Assembly: GCA_004214015.1 (NCBI GenBank)
Contig: SGZE01000004.1
Location: 1 to 51,673, forward strand
Reading direction: 5' to 3'
DNA length: 51,673 bases
Source: Flavobacteriales bacterium
GTDB taxonomy: Bacteria > Bacteroidota > Bacteroidia > Flavobacteriales > Flavobacteriaceae
The notes under the pieces are model-generated. The model saw only the letters and a list, made by a program, of their open reading frames with translations. It did no database searches and was not told where the DNA came from. The translations under genes and the position numbers were made by a program. Within the stretch, counting starts at the first letter, position 1. Each line of letters begins with the position of its first letter. Shown here one piece after another: positions 1-6,577 of the stretch.

Positions 1-494
1 ATGGAGATCTAAACACATCTATTATTAAAACACACCTTGGAAGAACTATTATGGTACAATGGGATGAAACCAGTCCAAGACCTTATACAAGATTAAATCT
101 AATTCAAGGAACTAAAGGTATACTTGCGGGAGGACCAACTAGAGCAGCTTTTGATGATGGATTTGAGAATTTTACAGCAGATGCTCATCAATGGATAAAG
201 GATGATGGAATTAAAAGGTTATATGAAAAATATGATCATCCTCTTTATAAAAGATTAAATAATAAAACTAAAGATTCAGGTCATGGGGGAATGGATGGAA
301 TTATGATGTATAGAATAGTTGAATGCCTTCAAAACGGAACTCCGTTAGATCAAAATTTATATGAGGGATGTGCTTGGAGTGCATTAATAGAACTTACCTC
401 AAATTCTGTTAATAATAATGGCGAGCCTCAAGAATTTCCTGATTTTACAAGAGGAAACTGGGTTAACACTAAACCTTTTGATATTATCTCTTAA
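1..494 (+). CDS. Gfo/Idh/MocA-family protein, GH109-like (3' part only)
   Basis: This is the C-terminal part of a gene that starts before the window; the reading frame is open from base 3 with no start required, and an internal Met lies at 51. The visible 163 residues match the C-terminal region of the Gfo/Idh/MocA proteins classed as glycoside hydrolase family 109 (NAD-dependent alpha-N-acetylgalactosaminidase type): VQWDETSPRPY, LIQGTKG, YEKYDHPLY, GHGGMD and the terminal FPDFTRGNW. The NAD-binding N-terminus and any signal peptide are outside the window. Many GH109-like proteins have other or unknown substrates, so N-acetylgalactosamine is not proven. The stop codon shares one base with the start of the sugar kinase that follows, so the two are probably co-translated. 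Confidence 0.88.
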   Translation, partial: GDLNTSIIKTHLGRTIMVQWDETSPRPYTRLNLIQGTKGILAGGPTRAAFDDGFENFTADAHQWIKDDGIKRLYEKYDHPLYKRLNNKTKDSGHGGMDGIMMYRIVECLQNGTPLDQNLYEGCAWSALIELTSNSVNNNGEPQEFPDFTRGNWVNTKPFDIIS

Positions 495-1576
495 TGATAG
501 ATAAAATTGTTTCACGAGCTCCTGCTAGAGTCTGTTTATTTGGTGATCATCAAGATTATCTTAGTCTACCAATAATAGCAACAACGATAGATAGAACTAT
601 CGAAGTCAGTGCAATAAGAAATAACTCTAGATATTTTAAGATATTTAAAAAGGATCTAGGAGAGCAGGATGATATAAATATAGATAATGAAATAAATCCA
701 AATGAAACAGACTTCTTAAAGATTGCAATTCGAGTTCTTAGAGATTACAATTGTATTCCTGACAAAGGTTACGACATTATAATATCTAGTAATATTCCAA
801 TTAACTCAGGTCTTTCGAGTTCTTCAGCTCTAATAATAGCTTGGATAAATTTTCTTTTGAATACCTTTTCAACTCATAAAGTAAGTGCAGAGTTACTTGC
901 AGAGATTTCTTATCGAGTAGAAGTTATTGAAATAGGTAATTCAGGTGGAAAGATGGATCAATACACAATCTCATTTGGAAAAACTATTTTTTTAGATACA
1001 TTAAAAGATAAAGTCAACCCATATGATCATGATCTTTGTGATATGATAATTGGAGTTTCAAATCAACAAAAAGATACTGAAGGACTATTAAAAAAATTAA
1101 AAACTAATGCTTTAATTTCAATTGATTTAGTGAAGAAAAAGTTTCCAAAATTTGATATATACAACCCTTTGAGTTATGATTTAGAAAAATTTTTAATAGA
1201 GTTAGATGAAGAGCTTAGACCTTATTTTAGAGCTGCTATCGGTAATTACATGATAACCTTAAATGCTCAAAATGAATTTAATAAGTCATTTTTAAACATT
1301 GAAAAAATTTCGAAATTAATGAGTGAACATCATAGTTTTTTAAAAAATGATTTAAAAATTACCACACCTGAAATTGATCTTATGATTGATATAGCAGATA
1401 AAAATGGATCATTAGCTTCTAAAATTGTTGGTTCTGGAGGAGGTGGATCAATAGTTTGTTTATCTAATAATAAAGAAACTTCAGCTAAAATATTAAATAA
1501 GTTTAATGAAATTGGAGTTAAGGAAGCTTTTATTGCAAAAAGAGGATCTGGTCCTAAAATCATAATAAATGAATAG
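494..1576 (+). CDS. GHMP-family sugar kinase (galactokinase-like)
   Basis: A 360-residue soluble kinase of the GHMP superfamily (galactokinase, homoserine, mevalonate, phosphomevalonate kinases), which phosphorylates small-molecule hydroxyls, usually C1 of a sugar. The N-terminal segment RAPARVCLFGDHQDY is the galactokinase-like signature, GLSSSSA (about residues 110-116) is the phosphate-binding loop, and the glycine-rich KIVGSGGGGS near residue 315 is GHMP motif 3. The start ATG overlaps the stop of the GH109-like gene by one base, and the gene end overlaps the nucleotidyltransferase start by eight. Kinase next to NTP transferase suggests sugar to sugar-1-phosphate to NDP-sugar. The substrate is not readable from sequence; GalNAc, galactose or another monosaccharide are all possible. 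Confidence 0.85.
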   Translation: MIDKIVSRAPARVCLFGDHQDYLSLPIIATTIDRTIEVSAIRNNSRYFKIFKKDLGEQDDINIDNEINPNETDFLKIAIRVLRDYNCIPDKGYDIIISSNIPINSGLSSSSALIIAWINFLLNTFSTHKVSAELLAEISYRVEVIEIGNSGGKMDQYTISFGKTIFLDTLKDKVNPYDHDLCDMIIGVSNQQKDTEGLLKKLKTNALISIDLVKKKFPKFDIYNPLSYDLEKFLIELDEELRPYFRAAIGNYMITLNAQNEFNKSFLNIEKISKLMSEHHSFLKNDLKITTPEIDLMIDIADKNGSLASKIVGSGGGGSIVCLSNNKETSAKILNKFNEIGVKEAFIAKRGSGPKIIINE

Positions 1577-2393
1577 TATTCCATTGATAATAATGGCTGC
1601 AGGAGTTTCATCAAGAATGAAAAAATCTTCTATTACAAAGAATATGACCAAGAAGCAGATCAATCAGTCTAATTCAAGAGTAAAAGGTTATATTCAAGTT
1701 GCTGAGGGTAAGGAGCCCCTTATATTTTATCTTATAAAAAACTCAATAAATGCTGGTGTTAAAGAGTTTTATATCATTGTTTCTAAAAATTCTCAAGAAT
1801 TTCAAGAATATCTCAAATCTTTAGAAAACAGATTAGAGATATCTATAAATTTTGCAATTCAAGACTTTTATGGGAATTCAAAACCATTAGGTACATCAGA
1901 TGCAATTTTCCAGACTATGAATCAGTATGATGAGTTAATCAAAACTAGATTTTTAGTTTGTAATTGTGATAATTTATATTCAGTAAATGCCATTAAAACT
2001 CTATTGGGTGAATCTAATTATAATTCAATGATAGCATATGATTTTGAATATTTAGAATTTTCAAATGAAAGATTGTCTTCTTTTTCATTATTAAATATTG
2101 AAAATAATTTTCTTTCTGAAATCATTGAAAAACCTGATATAGAATTTATTAGAAATCATTCTAAAAAAAAATATGTGAGTATGAATATTTTTTCTTTTAA
2201 AGGAAGTGAAATATATAAGTACCTAAGAGACTGTCCAATAAACACCATAAGAGGAGAGAAAGAAATTGTGACTGCTATTCAAAACATGATATTAGAAAAT
2301 AAAAAATCAGTAATTGCTTTTCCACTTTGCGAACATGTACCTGATTTGACATATAAGGATGATTTAGAAAAAATCAGTAAATTTTTAGATTAA
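1569..2393 (+). CDS. sugar-1-phosphate nucleotidyltransferase-like protein
   Basis: A 274-residue protein of the GT-A-like NTP_transferase fold, which joins a sugar-1-phosphate to a nucleotide. The N-terminal PLIIMAAGVSSRMKK is the nucleotide-binding loop (compare GxGxR of GlmU/RmlA), although the usual lysine region is separated by an unusual polar insertion (about residues 24-42). FLVCNCDNLY near residue 135 is the metal-binding D-x-D-like strand. There is no left-handed beta-helix acyltransferase domain, so it is not GlmU. It overlaps the GHMP kinase by eight bases, which argues that the kinase product is its substrate. The identity of the NDP-sugar is inference only. Confidence 0.78.
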   Translation: MNSIPLIIMAAGVSSRMKKSSITKNMTKKQINQSNSRVKGYIQVAEGKEPLIFYLIKNSINAGVKEFYIIVSKNSQEFQEYLKSLENRLEISINFAIQDFYGNSKPLGTSDAIFQTMNQYDELIKTRFLVCNCDNLYSVNAIKTLLGESNYNSMIAYDFEYLEFSNERLSSFSLLNIENNFLSEIIEKPDIEFIRNHSKKKYVSMNIFSFKGSEIYKYLRDCPINTIRGEKEIVTAIQNMILENKKSVIAFPLCEHVPDLTYKDDLEKISKFLD

Positions 2394-2432
2394 AATTAAC
2401 TTTCAAAACTATTCCTAAAATTCTCTTAGTCT

Positions 2433-2440
2433 TATATTTG
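2433..2440 (+). promoter_or_regulatory. candidate Bacteroidota -7 box (TATATTTG) for the msrA unit
   Basis: TATATTTG matches the Bacteroidota consensus TAnnTTTG and lies 18 bases before the ATG at 2459. No clear TTG -33 box is visible at the usual spacing. The gap between the nucleotidyltransferase stop (2393) and this gene is the only room for a promoter here. Confidence 0.5.
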
Positions 2441-2458
2441 TTATGTAATATTAAGTTT

Positions 2459-3118
2459 ATGAAAAAATATTTTTTATCATTTTTAGTCTTTTCTTTATCC
2501 TGTGATATTTCTTCATCTAAACCAATAAATAATCCTGATCCAGTATTTTCAGTAGATAATCAAGATTATGAAAATATGAGTAAGGCATATTTTGCATCTG
2601 GCTGTTTTTGGTGTGTCGAAACTATTTATGAAAGTTTAGATGGTGTAAAAGAAGTTTATTCTGGTTATGCAGGTGGTTCAACTATAAATCCTAATTATTA
2701 TCAAGTTATGTCTGGTAAAACTGGCCATGCAGAAGCTATTGAAATTATATATGATAGCAATAAAGTTTCATTTGACACTCTTTTAAAAGTATTCTTCGAC
2801 TCTCACAACCCTACAACTCCGAATAGGCAAGGTCCAGACTATGGTACTCAGTATAGATCAATTGCTTTTTACAATAATGAAGATGAAAAAAATAAAATTA
2901 AAAACTATATTAATTTCCTATCAACAAGTTCAATCTTTGGAAAGAATATCATAACAGAAATAAAAGAAATAGATAAATTTTATTATGCAGAGGAATATCA
3001 TCAAGACTATGAAAAGAAAAACCCTAATAATCCATATGTCCAAAATGTATCAATACCTAGATTTAATAAATTCAAGCAAAAAGCTTCTAACTATATCAAA
3101 GTGAAAGATGATCACTAG
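2459..3118 (+). CDS. msrA: peptide methionine sulfoxide reductase MsrA, lipoprotein form
   Basis: Reduces methionine-S-sulfoxide in oxidised proteins. The family motif GCFWC is at residues 48-52 with catalytic Cys49; HAEAIEI, the DSHNPTTPNRQGPDYGTQYRS stretch (given in part: NRQGPDYGTQYRS) and YHQDY are further MsrA hallmarks. The N-terminus MKKYFLSFLVFSLSC is a lipoprotein signal with lipobox Cys15, so the enzyme should sit in the periplasm or on a membrane. I chose ATG at 2459 rather than an in-frame TTG at 2438, because the latter would place extra residues before the signal peptide and lies inside the putative promoter box. No MsrB domain is fused. The end overlaps the next gene by 11 bases. 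Confidence 0.93.
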   Translation: MKKYFLSFLVFSLSCDISSSKPINNPDPVFSVDNQDYENMSKAYFASGCFWCVETIYESLDGVKEVYSGYAGGSTINPNYYQVMSGKTGHAEAIEIIYDSNKVSFDTLLKVFFDSHNPTTPNRQGPDYGTQYRSIAFYNNEDEKNKIKNYINFLSTSSIFGKNIITEIKEIDKFYYAEEYHQDYEKKNPNNPYVQNVSIPRFNKFKQKASNYIKVKDDH

Positions 3119-3533
3119 ATTTATTTTTATCTTTTTTATTTTACTTATTTTTTCTTGTTCAAAACAAGCTGACCTTTCAGGTAGAGAATTATGGGAATCA
3201 CTTAATTTATCCTCATATTCAATGACCCAGCAAATATCTTGTTACTGTTTCCCAGAAGAGTTTATTTCTCCTAAGTCTATAATTGTTGAAAACAATCAAA
3301 TTAAATTAATTAATGGATTTAGTCCAGATAAAACAATAGGTTATGAATCATTTTATACAATTGATCAGATTTTTGAATTTATAGATTCAAAACTTGATGA
3401 TGACCCCGAATTTTACGATATTGATTACAGTAGTGATTATGGGTACCCAAACTATCTTTTTTTTGACATGTCAAGTATGATTGCAGATGAAGAAATTAGT
3501 TATCATATAAAAGACTTAAAACCATTAAAATGA
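3108..3533 (+). CDS. DUF6174-like lipoprotein
   Basis: A 141-residue exported lipoprotein of unknown function. The signal MITRFIFIFFILLIFSC ends in a lipobox with Cys17. The mature part resembles the DUF6174 family (WESLNLSSYSMTQQISCYC near residues 29-47, then a YESFYTIDQIFEFI segment), a small alpha/beta domain often found as a lone lipoprotein. Cys45 and Cys47 form a CxC in the mature protein. It overlaps msrA by 11 bases and the next gene by four (ATGA), so it is expressed with a periplasmic methionine-repair enzyme. The DUF assignment rests on recall of the pattern, not on a search. Confidence 0.72.
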   Translation: MITRFIFIFFILLIFSCSKQADLSGRELWESLNLSSYSMTQQISCYCFPEEFISPKSIIVENNQIKLINGFSPDKTIGYESFYTIDQIFEFIDSKLDDDPEFYDIDYSSDYGYPNYLFFDMSSMIADEEISYHIKDLKPLK

Positions 3534-4069
3534 ATTATAAGGTAAGAATCCAAAAAAATAAAGATTTTCAAATTTTAGAAAATAATATGCCTATTGTAAA
3601 GGGTTCAAAACCTAAGTGGTACTCTAGTGAGATATTATTTTTCCTTAATAATAGAACTTTTCAAATTAAAAAGAAAAGTTTTTGGAAAAGTGTACACGAG
3701 ATAACTGCTAGTGGTAAAAAAGTTGGAGATATATTTATTAGAGGATTCAAAAAACCATTAGGAAATTTTATTCAGATTTATGAAAATAATTCCTTTAAAG
3801 ATGAGTTTTCTATGACTAGTACTTCAAAGAGTATATGGAGCTCAGAGAAAACTTATTCTTTATTTAACAAGGATAATGAAATTTTAAAAATTAATTATTC
3901 ATGGAAAAAACATTCATGGATAAAGTATACTGAGGAGATTTCAGTTGATAGTTTTAATACTCAAGGAGACTCACCCGAGTTAATTGTTTATTCTCTATTT
4001 TTGATGAGGTTAATTCAGCAACAAGAAGCTGCAGCTAACAGTGGAGGAGGTGCTATGATTTATGGTTAG
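3530..4069 (+). CDS. hypothetical protein, no signal peptide
   Basis: I do not recognise this 179-residue protein. It is rich in Lys, Ser, Trp and aromatic residues, with alternating hydrophobic strands through residues 1-140 (for example RTFQIKKKSFWKSVHEI), which suggests an all-beta fold, possibly of the tubby/LURP-like type. A hydrophobic helix near the C-terminus (PELIVYSLFLMRLIQQQ) is followed by a small Gly/Ala tail. There is no secretion signal. It starts inside the stop of the DUF6174-like gene (ATGA) and overlaps the following lipoprotein by eight bases, so it is part of the msrA unit. Confidence 0.7.
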   Translation: MNYKVRIQKNKDFQILENNMPIVKGSKPKWYSSEILFFLNNRTFQIKKKSFWKSVHEITASGKKVGDIFIRGFKKPLGNFIQIYENNSFKDEFSMTSTSKSIWSSEKTYSLFNKDNEILKINYSWKKHSWIKYTEEISVDSFNTQGDSPELIVYSLFLMRLIQQQEAAANSGGGAMIYG

Positions 4070-4514
4070 GACTAACGATACATATAGGAAAAAACATATA
4101 ATATCTAACTTAGATAATTTTAAAAAATATAATCTAGGTTATCATACAGTTATTTTAATTTTTCTTTTTTTAGTCTCTTGTTCTAATATTCTATTTAATC
4201 ATGATGATGCTATGTCAATGCTTACAACAAAACAGTTAGTTATTGATAGATTTGGAGAACCTACTGAAATTACAGAGACAAATGATTATGATGAATATTA
4301 TTATGATTTTGGTGTTTTTGAAGAGAGAGTTAACTATTTTGACCCTCAAATATCACTTGTTACAGCTCAACCAAAAGTAAGTAAAATTGAGAATGAATTT
4401 GAACCTCAATTTAGAATTAATGTTTCATCAAAATATATTAAGTTTCATTTAATAGGAGAAAAAGTAATTTATTGGGAGAGTCAAAATGTTAAGTTTCCAG
4501 TCAAAAAAAAATAA
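4062..4514 (+). CDS. hypothetical lipoprotein with long n-region
   Basis: A 150-residue protein of unknown function. The only plausible start is the ATG at 4062, because the next in-frame Met is past the signal sequence. A basic stretch of about 28 residues precedes a hydrophobic segment (HTVILIFLFLVSC) ending in a lipobox with Cys40, which is a longer n-region than usual. The mature part contains TTKQLVIDRFGEPTEITETND, written here as DRFGEPTEI, a pattern reminiscent of small BamE/SmpA-like outer-membrane lipoproteins (a turn with RFGxPxxI before a beta hairpin). That relation is only a suggestion. It is the last gene of the msrA unit. Confidence 0.68.
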   Translation: MVRTNDTYRKKHIISNLDNFKKYNLGYHTVILIFLFLVSCSNILFNHDDAMSMLTTKQLVIDRFGEPTEITETNDYDEYYYDFGVFEERVNYFDPQISLVTAQPKVSKIENEFEPQFRINVSSKYIKFHLIGEKVIYWESQNVKFPVKKK

Positions 4515-4610
4515 TTGTTACATTATAGTTTCCATTATTCTTAATTTTCATCTTATTTCTTAATTAAAGTACTCTCGAATTTTTTAATTTTATTAGTAAA
4601 GATATATTTA

Positions 4611-5369
4611 ATGCCAATTCAAAAATTTTCAAAAGAAAAACAAGCTACAGGTAACTTTAATTATGGGGAAATATTAGAGAATAAACCTATTGGCTTTCCT
4701 CAAGATGGGGGTGAATTAAAACCTTACTCAAATCTGTTTTATTGGGCACATGCCTGGGCTCCAGACAAAGATAGTACTATTGGTCTGCACCCTCATAGAG
4801 GGTTTGAAATATGCAGCTTTGTTCTCAGAGGAGAAATTGAACATTATGATACTTTACTTGATAAATGGATTACTTTAAGTGAAGGAGATGTTCAGGTTAT
4901 TAAAGCTGGAAAAGGTATCTCACATTCCGAAAAATTAAAATCTGGTTCAGAAATTTTTCAAATTTGGTTTGATCCTAATATTCAAGAATCTTTATACATT
5001 AATGCTAGTTATAATGATTTTAAGTCTAAAGAATTCCTTTTGGAATCTTATGCTGGAGTTGAAAAAACAACTATTTCTAATGAAATGAATCAGATTGACT
5101 TAGACTCTGATGGGATTCAAATATTTCAATACAGTTTTAAAGATGGAATACATGACCATTCAATAAATGATCTTTTTTATCATTCTATATTTATTTTGTC
5201 AGGAACCTTAAATATAGAAGATCAAGTATTCTCTAAAGGAGATTTTATTATAATTGATAGTGAAAAAAAAATACAGTTATCCGCAAAGAATAACTGTAAA
5301 ATTTTTGAAATAATTTCACCTATTAAACCTCCGTATAAAACATACGCAGAAGTTCATAATGTTAATTAA
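4611..5369 (+). CDS. pirin family protein
   Basis: A 252-residue double-cupin protein of the pirin family; members are metal-binding and some are quercetinases, others regulators. The N-terminal cupin carries HPHRGFE and the paired GDVQVIKAGKGISHSE region (written here as GDVQVI and GISHSE), which supply the three His and one Glu metal ligands. The C-terminal cupin (from about residue 165) is degenerate, as is usual. The 96-base gap before it contains TATATTTA, a 7/8 match to the Bacteroidota -7 box, directly before the ATG. Its 3' end overlaps the convergent lipoprotein gene by eight bases. Confidence 0.9.
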   Translation: MPIQKFSKEKQATGNFNYGEILENKPIGFPQDGGELKPYSNLFYWAHAWAPDKDSTIGLHPHRGFEICSFVLRGEIEHYDTLLDKWITLSEGDVQVIKAGKGISHSEKLKSGSEIFQIWFDPNIQESLYINASYNDFKSKEFLLESYAGVEKTTISNEMNQIDLDSDGIQIFQYSFKDGIHDHSINDLFYHSIFILSGTLNIEDQVFSKGDFIIIDSEKKIQLSAKNNCKIFEIISPIKPPYKTYAEVHNVN

Positions 5370-5787
5370 CTATTACAAGCTTTAGGTTTCTTTCCTTGAA
5401 CATTTCAAATAGTTCTTCAACAGACTCCTCAGATTGCATTGAAACTCTTATAAAACCTTCACCAAAGCTTAGGTATGCAGATGTGCTGTTGTCTGAATTA
5501 AGAAATACTTGAGGTAATTGACTCCATCTACTTGGACTTCCATCATCATATGTTCTTTCAATGTAAGCATTTATGGATCCATTTTCGTAGACCTCTTGAG
5601 TTATTTGAGATACCTCTATTTCAAAGTTAGCATATTGCATATCTTCTGATATAGTATCTGGCTCTGAAGGAACTTTTAGAGTAATTACTTCGTTAGTTGA
5701 GCCATTTTCAATTACATCAGATGAACCATTAATAGTACAACCGATGATAATTAAGGATAATGATAGTATGTAAAAAAAGTTTTTCAT
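5362..5787 (-). CDS. hypothetical lipoprotein
   Basis: A 141-residue exported protein. MKNFFYILSLSLIIIGC is a lipoprotein signal with Cys17. The mature part is acidic and has no motif I recognise; a C-terminal segment (SVEELFEMFKERNLKLVIVN) looks like a helix followed by a strand. The gene is convergent with pirin, overlapping by eight bases. Its ATG lies only 27 bases from the strong hairpin at 5815-5848, so it either has a promoter in that short gap or is expressed by read-through of the hairpin. Confidence 0.72.
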   Translation of the reverse strand: MKNFFYILSLSLIIIGCTINGSSDVIENGSTNEVITLKVPSEPDTISEDMQYANFEIEVSQITQEVYENGSINAYIERTYDDGSPSRWSQLPQVFLNSDNSTSAYLSFGEGFIRVSMQSEESVEELFEMFKERNLKLVIVN

Positions 5788-5814
5788 AATAGTTTAAGTT
5801 AGATTTATAAATTA

Positions 5815-5848
5815 AGAAAGCCTGACTCACAAGTGAATCAGGCTTTCT
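5815..5848 (-). terminator. strong hairpin, probable rho-independent terminator
   Basis: AGAAAGCCTGA (5815-5825) pairs perfectly with TCAGGCTTTCT (5838-5848); after one C/A mismatch a further three to four pairs (5827-5830 with 5833-5836) close a CAAG-type loop. On the minus strand it is followed by a TTAATTTAT run. AAAGCC...GGCTTT hairpins of this form are the common terminator type in flavobacteria. Orientation suggests it ends minus-strand transcripts coming from 6533 or from the cysteine-rich ORF; on the plus strand it is followed by AATTCTTTT, so it could act both ways. It is the only obvious strong terminator I found in the window. Confidence 0.7.
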
Positions 5849-6046
5849 AATTCTTTTAACACGATTGGAGTTTTCCAAATAGCAAATAATTTGTTTGCTT
5901 TTTAATGTTTAAAGATTTTACAATTTATATTTAAACTCGCGCTTAAAATTGGAAGTTAATTTTTCTTCCGTTTCTAATTGTTTTATAAAAGTATAAATCT
6001 ATTTTACAAAAACAAATTTAAACTTTAAATTGTTAATAACTTTTAG
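5849..6046 (-). ncRNA. non-coding stretch with several hairpins, candidate structured RNA or long 3' UTR
   Basis: No ORF of note lies here. Three small stem-loops can be read: GGAAG/CTTCC (5951-5955 with 5965-5969), AGCAAA/TTTGCT (5881-5886 with 5894-5899) and TTGGA/TCCAA (5865-5869 with 5874-5878). All lie upstream of the terminator hairpin when read on the minus strand. A TAAATTTG box (minus strand, 6020 to 6013) matches the Bacteroidota -7 consensus but has no visible -33 TTG. A transcript from there to the terminator would be about 190 bases. It may instead be the 3' UTR of the cysteine-rich ORF. AT-rich sequence makes short stems by chance, so confidence is low. Confidence 0.22.
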
Positions 6047-6071
6047 TAATACATTGATATTCAGTGTATTA
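6047..6071. repeat. inverted repeat, 11-base arms
   Basis: TAATACATTGA (6047-6057) and TCAGTGTATTA (6061-6071) form a near-perfect inverted repeat around TAT, with a single T/G position. It begins nine bases after the stop codon of the cysteine-rich ORF (minus strand), next to a run of eight T on that strand. It could be an operator, an RNA stem or a weak terminator; the T run lies before the stem on the minus strand, which does not fit a standard terminator. Confidence 0.45.
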
Positions 6072-6079
6072 AAAAAAAC

Positions 6080-6145
6080 CTAGCAATTACAACATGTACA
6101 ATTACATGATTTTGTGCATTCACAACTCTTACAATTACAATCCAT
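6080..6145 (-). CDS. 21-residue cysteine-rich micro-protein, metallothionein-like
   Basis: ATG at 6145-6143 opens a 21-codon ORF ending in TAG at 6082-6080. Nine of 21 residues are Cys, arranged C-x-C-x2-C-x-C-x3-C-x-C-x-C-C-x-C, with Asn, Thr, Ser, Lys and one each of Asp and Glu between them; no aromatic or large hydrophobic residue apart from the start Met. This is the composition of a metallothionein, and the CxC spacing recalls the 25-residue copper metallothionein of Neurospora. The A-rich AAATAAAATTATAAAT stretch before the ATG is typical of flavobacterial translation starts. It lies 28 bases after the orphan gene at 6174-6533 on the same strand. Too short for normal gene callers; expression is unproven. 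Confidence 0.55.
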   Translation of the reverse strand: MDCNCKSCECTKSCNCTCCNC

Positions 6146-6173
6146 ATTTATAATTTTATTTAAGTTAAAGAAA

Positions 6174-6533
6174 TTAATCGAAAACAACATCCTTATAATA
6201 ATTTTCTAGAGCTTTTTTATATGCAACAACAAACTGATAAAACCTATATTCTTTTAGGTTACCATATCGGTTAAATTCATTATAAGTTTCAAATTGATAT
6301 TTTTTTAATCTTGTATCAAGTATACTTTGAATCTTTTTGACCCTTTTAAAAACTAGTTTTCGAGTTGAATTATTGTGTAAATCAGATTGATATTTATTGA
6401 TTATAATCTTTATTTCCTTGGGAGTTAGTTCCGTATGTTTTTTTGGATTACTCCAATTTAATTTATACTCACTATATAGCCATTTATATTCTTTATACAA
6501 ACCATTTAAGAAACAGGCCAGAAATATATTCAT
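6174..6533 (-). CDS. hypothetical basic protein
   Basis: I do not recognise this 119-residue protein. It is rich in Lys, Tyr, Asn and Phe (many KEYKW, KKYQF, YKKALENYYK patches) and is probably helical and basic. A single Cys lies near the N-terminus (MNIFLACFLNGLYKEY); the start has a slightly hydrophobic segment, too short for a clear signal peptide. The ATG faces the divergent tRNA-Arg 44 bases away. It is followed on the same strand by the cysteine-rich micro-ORF, and the two may share a transcript ending at the hairpin at 5815-5848. It could also be a lineage-specific gene with no relation to the peptide. Confidence 0.6.
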   Translation of the reverse strand: MNIFLACFLNGLYKEYKWLYSEYKLNWSNPKKHTELTPKEIKIIINKYQSDLHNNSTRKLVFKRVKKIQSILDTRLKKYQFETYNEFNRYGNLKEYRFYQFVVAYKKALENYYKDVVFD

Positions 6534-6560
6534 TAAGGACTAAATTATAAATTATATACA

Positions 6561-6568
6561 TATTTTTG
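6561..6568 (+). promoter_or_regulatory. candidate -7 box (TATTTTTG) for tRNA-Arg
   Basis: TATTTTTG matches TAnnTTTG exactly and ends nine bases before the first base of the mature tRNA at 6578, a suitable place for transcription start just ahead of the 5' end. No TTG -33 box is evident at the normal distance. Confidence 0.5.
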
Positions 6569-6577
6569 CATTATCTC

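Noticed and set aside
1330-1614. 94-residue ORF on the minus strand inside the GHMP kinase
   Set aside because: It is antisense to an intact conserved gene and its translation has no recognisable pattern; a shadow frame.
5881-5904. Plus-strand hairpin AGCAAA/TTTGCT followed by five T, possible terminator for pirin
   Set aside because: It lies over 500 bases past pirin, beyond a gene on the other strand; the stem is six pairs only. Kept only as part of the structured stretch.
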